This document shows positions 7,470 to 14,052 of a stretch of DNA of 19,841 bases, in pieces. The first letter of the stretch is position 1. Each line of letters starts with the position of its first letter. The DNA is taken from the NCBI GenBank assembly GCA_020028195.1, contig JAHWYE010000005.1, positions 1 to 19,841 of the forward strand. The letters are read 5' to 3'. Source of the DNA: Nitrospirota bacterium (lineage in GTDB: Bacteria > Nitrospirota > Nitrospiria > Nitrospirales > Nitrospiraceae). The position numbers and the translations under genes were made by a program. The notes beneath the pieces are model-generated. The model ran no database searches, had not been told where the DNA came from, and worked only from the letters and a program-made list of their open reading frames with translations.

Positions 7470-9179
7470 TCACCGGGCTCGCCGCGTTCCCGTGCGTGTC
7501 TTCCGCTTCCCGTGACTCCTGCGGCGCTGCGTGCTTCCTCGCTCGCGAGGCGCTCGCGCCAGTGCCCTGATGGTGGAGACTGGTTGCCGGCCAAGGCGAA
7601 GCCCCACAACCGAACGCTCGTGCCTCTGGAGGGATTGAAGGTCTCCCACCGCCTGCGCCTGGGCCAAAGTCCCAAATGTGTAAGGCGCACCGGGAACTTT
7701 CATGTCAGGGATCATGCGTTCGATCAGTTGAAGAAACAGGCCGGTGTTGGGCCCACCTTTGTGGAGTTGTCCGGTTGAGTGGAGGTACCGCGGTCCGTAC
7801 CCGGCTGTGGTTGGGAGATAGTGTCGGACCAAGACCGACTGTCGGAGCGCCATGATGGCTGCATCGGCCTGTCGCGATGGCTTCATATAGGCCAAAATCG
7901 CGAGATACCGGCCTGGCGCCGCTTTCGCGATCAGGCCGGCGAGTGCGCTGTCCCTTGACGTGCTTTGCTCGCGAGGCAAGCGCCCCTGTGCGCGAACTTC
8001 CTCAAGAATCCGGTTCGTGTTTTCCTTACTCTCCTGCACATTGGGCTGATCGAAGGGGTTGATGCTGAGAAAATACCCTGCCACGGCTGTCGCAAATTCC
8101 CAGAGGAAAAACTGGGCTGCCAGATCATACCGGTCGCGGAGCCTCAGTCCAATGACCGGCTGCCCGGCCCGCTCCAGCGCCTTGACATGCCGATCTCCTT
8201 TGGCGTTTGCGTCGCCGTCCAACCGAAGATAGACAAAGAGGCGGTCTTTCCCGTAGACAGAGGGGGCGCCCATCGGTTCCCCGGCGATGGGAATCAGCCC
8301 CCTGCCTTCCTTGCCGGTGCTTTCAGCCAGTAATTGTTCTACCCATACCCCGAAGCTCGTGACTTTCGGTGAGGTAATCACGGTGACCTTGTCCCGACCA
8401 GCGCGACCGAGCATCCCCATGGCAGCCCCAAGGCAGGCTCCCGGGTTGTTTTCCAGCAATACGGTGGGGCGACAGGCCTCCGCCATTTCGATCCCACGAT
8501 CAATCAGCGTCTTCAGATCGAGCCCGAGGAGGGCCGCCGGCACCAAACCGAAATAGGACAACACCGAGTAGCGCCCCCCGATGTCGGGTGGATTGAGAAA
8601 GGTGGCCCTGAAGCGACGCTCACGCGCCAGGGAGACGAGCCCTGTGTCCGGATCGGTGATGGCGATGAATTGGGCTCCGCCGGTATTCCCACGCGCACGG
8701 GCCACGAGGCGCCCAAAATGGGAGAACAACGACAGGACTTCAATCGTCCCGCCAGATTTGCTGGCCAGGATGAACAATGTGCGGGCCGGGTGGATGGACT
8801 GGGTGACCTCGCGCACGGCGCCAGGCACGGTCGAATCCAGAACCCACAGACGGGGATACCCACGCGCCGATCCAAAGGTGCAACGCAGGACTTCCGGACC
8901 CAGGCTGCTCCCACCCATGCCGAGCAGGACCACATGGCGGAACCCGGCGTGACGCACGGATTGCACAAACGCGCGAAGCGTCCCTACCTGCTCGCGCATC
9001 TGTTCCGCTACCCTGAGCCAGCCGAGCCGATTTTCAATTTCAGCCGGCCCGGGTTTCCATAGGGTATGGTCCTTGGCCCACAGGCGAGCGACAACTCGCG
9101 TGCTCGCCATCTCATTCAAAGCCGACTCCACAACGGCCTGCAAACTCCCCAGATTTGCGCTGATCCTTGTCGCCAGCAT
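7470..9179 (-). CDS. pgi: Glucose-6-phosphate isomerase, transaldolase-fusion type but stand-alone
   Basis: About 569 residues; interconverts glucose-6-phosphate and fructose-6-phosphate. SIS-type signatures, numbered from the upstream ATG at 9182, are LGMGGSSLGPEVL (87-99), SKSGGTIEVLS (141-151) and PPDIGGRYSVLSYFGL (198-213), with GPRYLHSTGQLHKGGPNTG near the C-terminus. The N-terminal stretch around WAKDHTLW and NRLGWL is what I associate with the PGI half of bifunctional transaldolase/PGI proteins, yet here translation begins at that half and no transaldolase is attached. Two ATGs are adjacent (9182, 9179). GAGGTG lies too close to the first, so the second is preferred. After the expected domain end (VGDLQSLQRHERSVVGLRLG) there is an extra basic tail of about 40 residues (QRRRSHGKRKTRTGTRRAR at the very end). 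First gene of the pgl-glk-rpiA run. Confidence 0.93.
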   Translation of the reverse strand: MLATRISANLGSLQAVVESALNEMASTRVVARLWAKDHTLWKPGPAEIENRLGWLRVAEQMREQVGTLRAFVQSVRHAGFRHVVLLGMGGSSLGPEVLRCTFGSARGYPRLWVLDSTVPGAVREVTQSIHPARTLFILASKSGGTIEVLSLFSHFGRLVARARGNTGGAQFIAITDPDTGLVSLARERRFRATFLNPPDIGGRYSVLSYFGLVPAALLGLDLKTLIDRGIEMAEACRPTVLLENNPGACLGAAMGMLGRAGRDKVTVITSPKVTSFGVWVEQLLAESTGKEGRGLIPIAGEPMGAPSVYGKDRLFVYLRLDGDANAKGDRHVKALERAGQPVIGLRLRDRYDLAAQFFLWEFATAVAGYFLSINPFDQPNVQESKENTNRILEEVRAQGRLPREQSTSRDSALAGLIAKAAPGRYLAILAYMKPSRQADAAIMALRQSVLVRHYLPTTAGYGPRYLHSTGQLHKGGPNTGLFLQLIERMIPDMKVPGAPYTFGTLAQAQAVGDLQSLQRHERSVVGLRLGRQPVSTIRALARAPRERGSTQRRRSHGKRKTRTGTRRAR

Positions 9180-9209
9180 CATTCACCTCACTGGTCGGAA
9201 TCAGCGCGT

Positions 9210-9239
9210 ATCTTAAAGTCGGGGGGCCACAAAAGGCAA
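9210..9239 (-). promoter_or_regulatory. Possible weak sigma-70 promoter for the pgi operon
   Basis: In the 87-base gap before pgi, the minus strand reads TTGCCT (plus 9234-9239), then 18 bases, then TAAGAT (plus 9210-9215). Each box matches 4 of 6 consensus bases. The position relative to the start codon is reasonable, but such matches arise by chance. Confidence 0.2.
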
Positions 9240-9269
9240 ACGGCGATCGAGGTAGCTATACCTGCTCGC

Positions 9270-9911
9270 TTACTGAGGGGTCGTTCGTCTGATCACAAGC
9301 GGCATGCCGTCTGTGACCGACCAGGCAAGCGATTGAGCGGCTTCGACGGAGAGGGTGAGACGAAGGCACGGGCTGCTGGCGTTCTCATCGGGTGCGGCAG
9401 TGGAACGGATCCAGGATACAGTCTTTGTCCAGGAGTCCCTCATGAGGCCCATGGCCCAGAGCCATGGCCGATCCTGAAACGGCGGAGCGACTGTCACGGC
9501 GAGGGTCGGATCGAAGAGGAGTTCGTAGGCTACTGGCATGTCCTTGAGCTCGATGGGGTCTTGGGCAGGATCGTCCAGAGGGGTCGCCTTCGGACGAGCC
9601 ACCTGTGGTCTCGCACGCAGGCGAAAGACTCCAACCATTGCCCGTTCCTCAATCGCCTGCCAAGCGCTGATCGGAAGTCGGCGCAGCTCGATGCCACGCC
9701 CCTTGATGACGATACTGCGGTCGGGTAAATTCAGCAGCAAATAAATCTGTGGATGGGCGGCAAGTCTGATCTCTTCTTCCAGGACTCGGTTTGCCTCCCG
9801 CAGCCCCTCCGGGTCACGGGCCTGATTGCCAGTTTGAGAAGCTGGCCCTGAGGTTGATGGGGGAGTGGCCCAAGTCAGGGCCGCTAGGACCATGGCCCAG
9901 AAAAATCTCAT
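9270..9911 (-). CDS. Secreted protein resembling a degenerate YkuD domain
   Basis: I do not recognise this 213-residue protein as a named family. An N-terminal hydrophobic stretch (MRFFWAMVLAALTWA) looks like a signal peptide, so it is probably periplasmic. Residues 34-52 look like a short coiled coil. They are followed by QIYLLLNLPDRSIVIKGRG (55-73), which resembles the first strands of an L,D-transpeptidase domain. Near the C-terminus SSPCLRL (179-185) sits where its neighbour has THGCIRL, and the sequence then ends in a comparable helix, Gly and strand (DGMPLVI). The nucleophile-position Cys and the Arg are kept, but the His-Gly before the Cys is Ser-Pro. I infer a diverged, possibly non-catalytic, relative of the two transpeptidases upstream. 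It begins 33 bases after the canonical transpeptidase and is probably cotranscribed. Confidence 0.75.
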   Translation of the reverse strand: MRFFWAMVLAALTWATPPSTSGPASQTGNQARDPEGLREANRVLEEEIRLAAHPQIYLLLNLPDRSIVIKGRGIELRRLPISAWQAIEERAMVGVFRLRARPQVARPKATPLDDPAQDPIELKDMPVAYELLFDPTLAVTVAPPFQDRPWLWAMGLMRDSWTKTVSWIRSTAAPDENASSPCLRLTLSVEAAQSLAWSVTDGMPLVIRRTTPQ

Positions 9912-9944
9912 CTTGCCCGTGTCGACAGGGAAAGCGCGCAGGAA

Positions 9945-10586
9945 TCAGAAAATCATGACCGTGGTACCGACCTTCGAGAGTTGGTACACCCTTTGGAGGT
10001 CGTCGTCGTTCAAGCGGATACAGCCATGGGTCACATTCTGGCCCAGAAGCCTCGCGTAGAGCGTCCCATGAATGAAATAGCCTTTGCCGAACCCCAGGGC
10101 ATAATCTCCGAGCACGCCAGGCTCGAGGCGATGCTCCGCATCGGTGGGGATGCCCAGCCCCTCTTCGAGAAAGGCCCAGTCCGGTTTGACCCAGATAGGA
10201 TTCGTGAGCTTTGACTGGATCGTGAATTCACCCCGAGGTGTGTCGAAGATCCACCGGGTGCCGGGACGGTCGGGATCGTTGAGGATCGTTCCACTGCCAG
10301 TCGAAGCGAGAGCCGTCAACAAGACTTCCTGACGACGGATGATGGAGAGCCGATTGCGCGCCGTGTCCACGACAATATAGTGACCGGCAGGCGCCTGCTG
10401 AGCCAGTTGATGTTGCAGGGCGACATGACGCGCCACCAGCCGCGAAGACTCAGACGCATCGGTCTGTTTGTGCGATTCCAGGCCGGCCACGTTGCCCTCT
10501 GCCTCAGAGGGCGCTCTGAGGTGAGATGCGGGGAGCAAGAGGATACCGACGAGCACGAGGAGAGGGAGAGACGGAAAGCACTTCAC
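9945..10586 (-). CDS. L,D-transpeptidase (YkuD family), canonical
   Basis: A 213-residue exported enzyme of the YkuD family, which forms 3-3 crosslinks in peptidoglycan or attaches proteins or D-amino acids to it. The N-terminus (LPLLVLVGILLLPA) is a signal peptide or anchor. Next come a short helical region and the catalytic domain from about residue 68. Catalytic residues are all present: H173 in FIHGT, then THGCIRL with H187, C189 and R191. The start is GTG, 6 bases after the stop of the upstream transpeptidase gene, with GAAGAAGG upstream inside that gene's last codons, so the two are probably translated from one mRNA. No LysM or other peptidoglycan-binding module is present. Confidence 0.93.
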   Translation of the reverse strand: MKCFPSLPLLVLVGILLLPASHLRAPSEAEGNVAGLESHKQTDASESSRLVARHVALQHQLAQQAPAGHYIVVDTARNRLSIIRRQEVLLTALASTGSGTILNDPDRPGTRWIFDTPRGEFTIQSKLTNPIWVKPDWAFLEEGLGIPTDAEHRLEPGVLGDYALGFGKGYFIHGTLYARLLGQNVTHGCIRLNDDDLQRVYQLSKVGTTVMIF

Positions 10587-10592
10587 GAGTGT

Positions 10593-11744
10593 TCAGCCTT
10601 CTTCGAACTGTTCCAGATCCGCCAATGCAAGCGCCACAGGATTGGAGACCTTGAGGGCGCCGATAATGGTGACGGGAGCGCCAACCTCGACCTTTTCAAA
10701 TAGCTTGTCCATCTGGCGATTGTCAAGCATAAGGCATCCGAGGGTCTGACTCATGGGCAAGCCATCCTCTCCGTGAATTTCGATCTGCCCTCCGATAAAG
10801 GCTCCAGCCGGGATGGCTCCAGCTCTGCGGGCCTTATGAAAGCGCCGTCGGTCTTCGGCATTGGGATAATCCAACAGCAAAGCCCGATAAAACTGGGTCT
10901 GGCCTCGGTCACGCTTCTTCACAACCCGGTACTGCCCTTCCGGAGTCGCCCCATCTCCCTGGTAGCGCTTCTCCATGATGCCGTTGTAGCCGAGCCGTAC
11001 CTGATACGAGACAACCGGGCGGCCATTCCGGTAAATGGTCAGGCGGCGATCGGCTTTGTTCACTAGGATCGCAGTCGCTTGATTGGTCCGCGACCAGGCG
11101 ATGGTGCGGCGCGCCATTTGGCGCCAAGTCCCAACCAGGCGTTCGTCAGCGTACCGCTTAAGTTCCGTGGTCAGCAAGGCCGTTTGAGCCACTATGAGCG
11201 TGGAAGCCTGCTCGGTCGCCTGCAGCGAGCGGGCAAACAATCCCTGGTCCAAGAAGGAATGAGCTTGCCTGACCAGTAGCTCGGTCTCGATCGGTCTCTG
11301 TCCAAGCACCACGCGGCTTTCCATCTCATCGACACGGCTATTAAAGATACGGAGCCGTCGATCCAGCAAGGTCAGCCGCGCTTCAGCATCGCGACGGTCC
11401 TCTTCCTTCCGCTGCGTCGCGACAGCCATGGCCTGTTCACCTTCTTCTTGAACCTTCTGAAGATGTGCCGCGAGCGGATTCGGTTCCCACGGCCACCGAA
11501 TCACATCCTCTTCGGCAAGCATCCGTCCCTTGAGTGCGGCCCAGTCCTGAACGAACCGCGCGTATTCTGTCGGGGCGAACTCCGCTCCCTGGATCGCCAC
11601 GAGATCGCGGTCGAGGCTCTCCACTGCTTCGAGGAGCTCAGGAGGCGCCGTCTGCACGCAGGCGGCCAGGCTGCCGATCAGCAGGATCATCATCGAACAG
11701 CCGGACAGGAAGACTCTGGTTGGGGCGGGCATCAAGATCCTCAC
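10593..11744 (-). CDS. YafK-type L,D-transpeptidase-like lipoprotein with coiled-coil stalk
   Basis: A 383-residue lipoprotein with a C-terminal YkuD-type domain. The signal peptide ends in the lipobox LAAC with C29; Val at +2 predicts outer-membrane sorting. Residues about 36-215 are mostly charged helix, likely a stalk. The catalytic domain starts near 222, with ATPEGQYRV (266-274), H324 in IEIHGE, and TLGCLMLDN with C337. The His of the usual HGC motif is Leu (L335). As I recall, COG3034/YafK-type members also have a non-His residue there, so this need not mean inactivity. E. coli YafK (DpaA) removes Braun lipoprotein from peptidoglycan, so hydrolysis is as possible as crosslinking. The GTG start shares four bases (GTGA) with the stop of the lipoprotein gene upstream, indicating translational coupling; an ATG at 11732 is an alternative. 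Confidence 0.88.
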   Translation of the reverse strand: MRILMPAPTRVFLSGCSMMILLIGSLAACVQTAPPELLEAVESLDRDLVAIQGAEFAPTEYARFVQDWAALKGRMLAEEDVIRWPWEPNPLAAHLQKVQEEGEQAMAVATQRKEEDRRDAEARLTLLDRRLRIFNSRVDEMESRVVLGQRPIETELLVRQAHSFLDQGLFARSLQATEQASTLIVAQTALLTTELKRYADERLVGTWRQMARRTIAWSRTNQATAILVNKADRRLTIYRNGRPVVSYQVRLGYNGIMEKRYQGDGATPEGQYRVVKKRDRGQTQFYRALLLDYPNAEDRRRFHKARRAGAIPAGAFIGGQIEIHGEDGLPMSQTLGCLMLDNRQMDKLFEKVEVGAPVTIIGALKVSNPVALALADLEQFEEG

Positions 11745-12376
11745 CGTGACGAATGTTTCTTCACCTGCTTGTCCTTCTGGGCCTTGGCCGCGCCAACTTT
11801 GGTCATGGCACGTTGGATTTCTGCTTGGACCGCCAGACTCTTTTCTTGGATAGCCTTGGCTTTGATTTGTGCGACCCGATAGTCGCCTGCATCCAGAGCC
11901 GTCTGGACCTCGGAGAGGGACGCGATTAATCCTTGCGCGTCAGCCTTGATCGCCTGGAGCGGTTTCTGGTCTTTCCCGACCGGTGCCTTTTTGACCAGTT
12001 CCTGGGTGGCCTTCACTGCCTCCTGTGCTGCTTGCTGGGCCTGCAGGGCTACTGCCTTGGCTTCTTCCTTCTTTTTCGTAGCGTCGGTGTTCACTCGCGC
12101 TGCATCGGTTTCCACGGCGGCAAGTAGCTGCTCGGCCTTGTCGTAATCGCGAAGCATGGCAAATTTGGCATCCTGTTCCGCAATCTCTCTCTTCGCCGTA
12201 GTCAGCATGCCTTCTAATTTAGCAAAATCCTCCGCCAGGTAGGTGGGTGCCCCCGCAGCTCTCGCCTCGTTGATCGCCTTTTCAGCAGTCGTGAGCTTGT
12301 CAGTCGGGGGCTGGGCGCAGCCCCCGGCAAGCGCTAGGGCAGAAACCATCAAATAGCATATGAACGGTTGCTTCAT
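11741..12376 (-). CDS. Helical lipoprotein, DUF4398-like
   Basis: A 211-residue lipoprotein. The signal peptide MKQPFICYLMVSALALAGGC ends in a LAGGC lipobox with C20; Ala at +2 predicts outer-membrane sorting. The rest is almost entirely charged or Ala-rich helix. Residues about 24-100 resemble the DUF4398 pattern (LTTAEKAINEARAAGAPTY, then KAEQLLAAVETDAARV). A second helical hairpin follows around an APVGKDQKPL turn (131-140). The C-terminus is Lys-rich (KDKQVKKHSSR). AAGGAG 9 bases upstream fixes the start at 12376 rather than at an upstream in-frame ATG. It is coupled by overlap to the YafK-type gene. No function is established for the domain that I know of. The context suggests a structural link between outer membrane and cell wall or a substrate or partner of the adjacent transpeptidases; that is inference. 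Confidence 0.88.
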   Translation of the reverse strand: MKQPFICYLMVSALALAGGCAQPPTDKLTTAEKAINEARAAGAPTYLAEDFAKLEGMLTTAKREIAEQDAKFAMLRDYDKAEQLLAAVETDAARVNTDATKKKEEAKAVALQAQQAAQEAVKATQELVKKAPVGKDQKPLQAIKADAQGLIASLSEVQTALDAGDYRVAQIKAKAIQEKSLAVQAEIQRAMTKVGAAKAQKDKQVKKHSSR

Positions 12377-12463
12377 CCGGTATCTCCTTACTGGTCGAGC
12401 TGCTGTCTCGCGACAATATGAAGGATCACGGCGGGGAGACATGTTGACTTTCAAACAATGTAC

Positions 12464-12517
12464 GAAAGACCGGCAACCCCTTCAGTCGGGGGGAGGGCAA
12501 CCGAAGAGGGCCGGTCT
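12464..12517 (-). terminator. Long RNA hairpin, probable terminator or attenuator
   Basis: Between the small secreted protein gene and the lipoprotein gene. Pairing 12467-12474 with 12510-12517 gives 8 bp (AGACCGGC/GCCGGTCT), then a 2-base bulge (12475-12476). Next 12477-12479 pairs with 12507-12509, and 12480-12488 with 12498-12506, leaving a 9-base loop. That is 20 pairs in the minus-strand RNA, 3 of them G-U; the same three positions would be A-C mismatches in plus-strand RNA. The 3' side continues UUUCG, a short U tract, so termination may be partial. Confidence 0.55.
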
Positions 12518-12534
12518 GTTCGAGAAGGCCTGTG

Positions 12535-12759
12535 CTACTCCTTCGTTTTGGCTTTCTTTTTCGCTGTTTTTTTCTCCACCTTCTTCTCCGTGCCCTTATG
12601 CTCCCCCATGTCCTTTTTCTCTTCAAGCGCCGCAGCAGGGGCTGCAGCCGGAGCAGCAGGCGCTGGCGCCGCTGCGTTCTCGTCGGCTTGGACGAATGTC
12701 ACCGTGCCGAAGGTCGTCGCTATAACCAATGCCATCAATGCTACGAAGGTTTTTCTCAT
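12535..12759 (-). CDS. Small secreted Ala/Pro- and Lys-rich protein
   Basis: A 74-residue protein of unknown function. Residues 1-25 form a clear signal peptide (MRKTFVALMALVIATTFG, cleavage likely after VQA). The mature part of about 49 residues starts acidic (DENAA), has an Ala-Pro stretch (APAPAAPAAAPAAA), then a Lys/Glu-rich tail (EKKVEKKTAKKKAKTKE). There is no cysteine and no globular core, so it is probably disordered. The start is fixed by a perfect AAGGAGGTGA ribosome site 6 bases before the ATG; the frame is open further upstream but without such a site. It is the first gene of the long minus-strand run and is separated from the lipoprotein gene by a strong hairpin. Polybasic tails of this kind can bind nucleic acid or anionic polymers such as cell wall or LPS; nothing here decides between them. 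Confidence 0.8.
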   Translation of the reverse strand: MRKTFVALMALVIATTFGTVTFVQADENAAAPAPAAPAAAPAAALEEKKDMGEHKGTEKKVEKKTAKKKAKTKE

Positions 12760-13168
12760 CTTGTTTTCACCTCCTTCCGGTATAGTCTGGCCTGGACAAG
12801 GCGCGGACATTTCACCACAAGGCAGGTGATTGAGCAAGCGTAGTGCCAGGCGGTGAGGTTCTAAGAAGGTCTTATGTCTCAGCAGGGTTACGATATTCGT
12901 GCAATGGGTCATGGCTCAACATCATGTGGCAGATTGGCTCAGGGTACACAAAACCGCCTCACAGCGAGTTGATCAGGCCGCTCGGATAGAGGACCGCGAA
13001 GAGCTAATGGTTTCACATCTTTCTTGCCAGTCCGGACTGAAACGGTCTGAGCTGTCGCCAAGGCCTGCTGCAAGGTCTACAAGTCTACCGTCGCGCGATT
13101 GACACACCGAGGGACGGCTCATATAATGCTGCGCTTTGTGGGCCGGATTAATATGAAGGAGTGTCGCC
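12760..13168 (+). other. Divergent intergenic region, 409 bases, no gene seen
   Basis: Lies between the leftward secreted-protein gene and rightward rpmH. It contains the ribosome site of the leftward gene at its left end and the rpmH promoter and ribosome site at its right end. I found no convincing ORF, tRNA, or cluster of DnaA boxes (TTATNCACA or complement), although rpmH often borders oriC. I could not find a good minus-strand promoter; TATACC next to the leftward ribosome site is too close to it. Confidence 0.7.
13099..13127 (+). promoter_or_regulatory. Perfect consensus sigma-70 promoter of rpmH operon
   Basis: TTGACA at 13099-13104 and TATAAT at 13122-13127 are both exact consensus hexamers separated by the optimal 17 bases. 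Transcription would begin near 13134, giving a leader of about 35 bases before rpmH, which has AAGGAG at 13156-13161. An exact consensus promoter fits very high expression of a ribosomal protein gene. Confidence 0.88.
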
Positions 13169-13306
13169 ATGTCAACTACCTTTAGAGAACCGTCAAATTT
13201 GAAAAGAAAAAGAGAGCATGGGTTCAGGAAACGTATGAGTACAAAGGGTGGGCGGAAAGTATTGGCCCGCCGGCGAGCCAAAGGGCGGGCGCGGCTTACT
13301 GTGTGA
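13169..13306 (+). CDS. rpmH: Ribosomal protein L34 (bL34)
   Basis: A 45-residue, strongly basic protein of the large ribosomal subunit. It has the family core LKRKREHGFRKRMSTKGGRK followed by VLARRRAKGRARLTV, the standard L34 pattern with length near the usual 44-46. The N-terminus (MSTTFREPSN) differs a little from the common MKRTYQPS form, as in many lineages. AAGGAG lies 7 bases before the ATG. It is the first gene after the consensus promoter and precedes rnpA, the near-universal arrangement. The ORF is short and easy to miss in automated calls. Confidence 0.97.
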   Translation: MSTTFREPSNLKRKREHGFRKRMSTKGGRKVLARRRAKGRARLTV

Positions 13307-13372
13307 GCGACGTTGCCTGTAGTCTCAGAGATCGTCCGTCGCGGTGTGTGGCTCTCCGGTAGACTCCTAACG

Positions 13373-13762
13373 ATGACCAGACCGTCGGAAGATCGTGTTC
13401 TCTTCCTCCGGAAAAGCACCGATATTGAGCGTGTGAAGAAACATGGCCGCAGGTTTCAGACCCCACTGTTTAACATGCTCTCCTGTCCATCAGGATCATC
13501 ACAGACCCGGATCGGGATTGTGGTGGGCAAGCGTCTCGGCGGAGCAGTGGACAGGAATCGAGCCAAACGTGTGTTCAGGGAATTGGCGCGGGAAGTCCGG
13601 CAACAGTTGGTAGGAGGACGCGAATTCTTGGTGTTCCCGAGGCGGGAGGCCCTGATCGTCCAACACCGGTTGCTTCAGGACGCCTGGAAAGCGGCTCTGC
13701 GGCATGAAGGATTGATGATTGCTGGGTTGGACCAACGATGCGACAACTCTGCCTCAGCTTGA
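13373..13762 (+). CDS. rnpA: Ribonuclease P protein component
   Basis: A 129-residue basic protein that binds RNase P RNA and helps cleave the 5' leader of pre-tRNAs. The RNR signature GGAVDRNRAKRVFREL spans residues 56-71, preceded by RIGIVVGKRL (46-55). The N-terminal LFLRKSTDIERVKKHGRRF matches the usual opening of RnpA. I start at the ATG at 13373, which puts that motif close to the N-terminus; a TTG at 13313 is in frame and would add 20 residues, and neither start has a clear ribosome site. The 3' end overlaps yidD by 25 bases. It should be cotranscribed with rpmH. Confidence 0.95.
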   Translation: MTRPSEDRVLFLRKSTDIERVKKHGRRFQTPLFNMLSCPSGSSQTRIGIVVGKRLGGAVDRNRAKRVFRELAREVRQQLVGGREFLVFPRREALIVQHRLLQDAWKAALRHEGLMIAGLDQRCDNSASA

Positions 13763-13947
13763 TTCGGCTGTATCAGCGATGGGTTTCCCCCCTGCTTGCG
13801 CCAGCCTGTCGGTTTGAGCCTACCTGTTCCCATTATGCCTGTGAGGCGATCCAGCGATACGGGGTTCTGCGGGGACTGGGGTGGGCCTGCCTTCGGTTTC
13901 TGAAATGTCACCCTTTCCACCCCGGTGGGTTCGATCCCGTTCAATAA
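13738..13947 (+). CDS. yidD: Membrane protein insertion efficiency factor YidD
   Basis: A 69-residue protein with the full family signature: LIRLYQRWVSPLL at the N-terminus (amphipathic helix), CRFEPTCSHYACEAI in the middle, and the C-terminal LKCHPFHPGGFDPV. YidD lies on the cytoplasmic face of the inner membrane and aids YidC-dependent insertion. Its first 25 bases overlap the end of rnpA in another frame, so translation is probably coupled. Position between rnpA and yidC is the classical one. Confidence 0.96.
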   Translation: MRQLCLSLIRLYQRWVSPLLAPACRFEPTCSHYACEAIQRYGVLRGLGWACLRFLKCHPFHPGGFDPVQ

Positions 13948-14052
13948 CAGCGATGTAAGGACAGCAGCCGCCAGCTCAAAACCGTCCTGATGCTTGAAGC
14001 GGGTTTCGTCCTGACCACTGCTTTCTACCGTTAGTAAGGGAGTCCTCGATAG

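Noticed and set aside
9225..9268. Terminator between the degenerate YkuD gene and pgi
   Set aside because: The only inverted repeat (AGGTA/TACCT around GTAGCTATAC) is 5 bp with no adjacent U tract.
12899..13102. Plus-strand 67-codon ORF in the divergent intergenic region
   Set aside because: No ribosome site, no recognisable protein features, and it ends over the -35 box of the rpmH promoter.
13948..14052. Direct repeat CGTCCTGA and AGGAC/GTCCT pairing upstream of yidC
   Set aside because: Short matches expected by chance; no conserved leader structure is evident.
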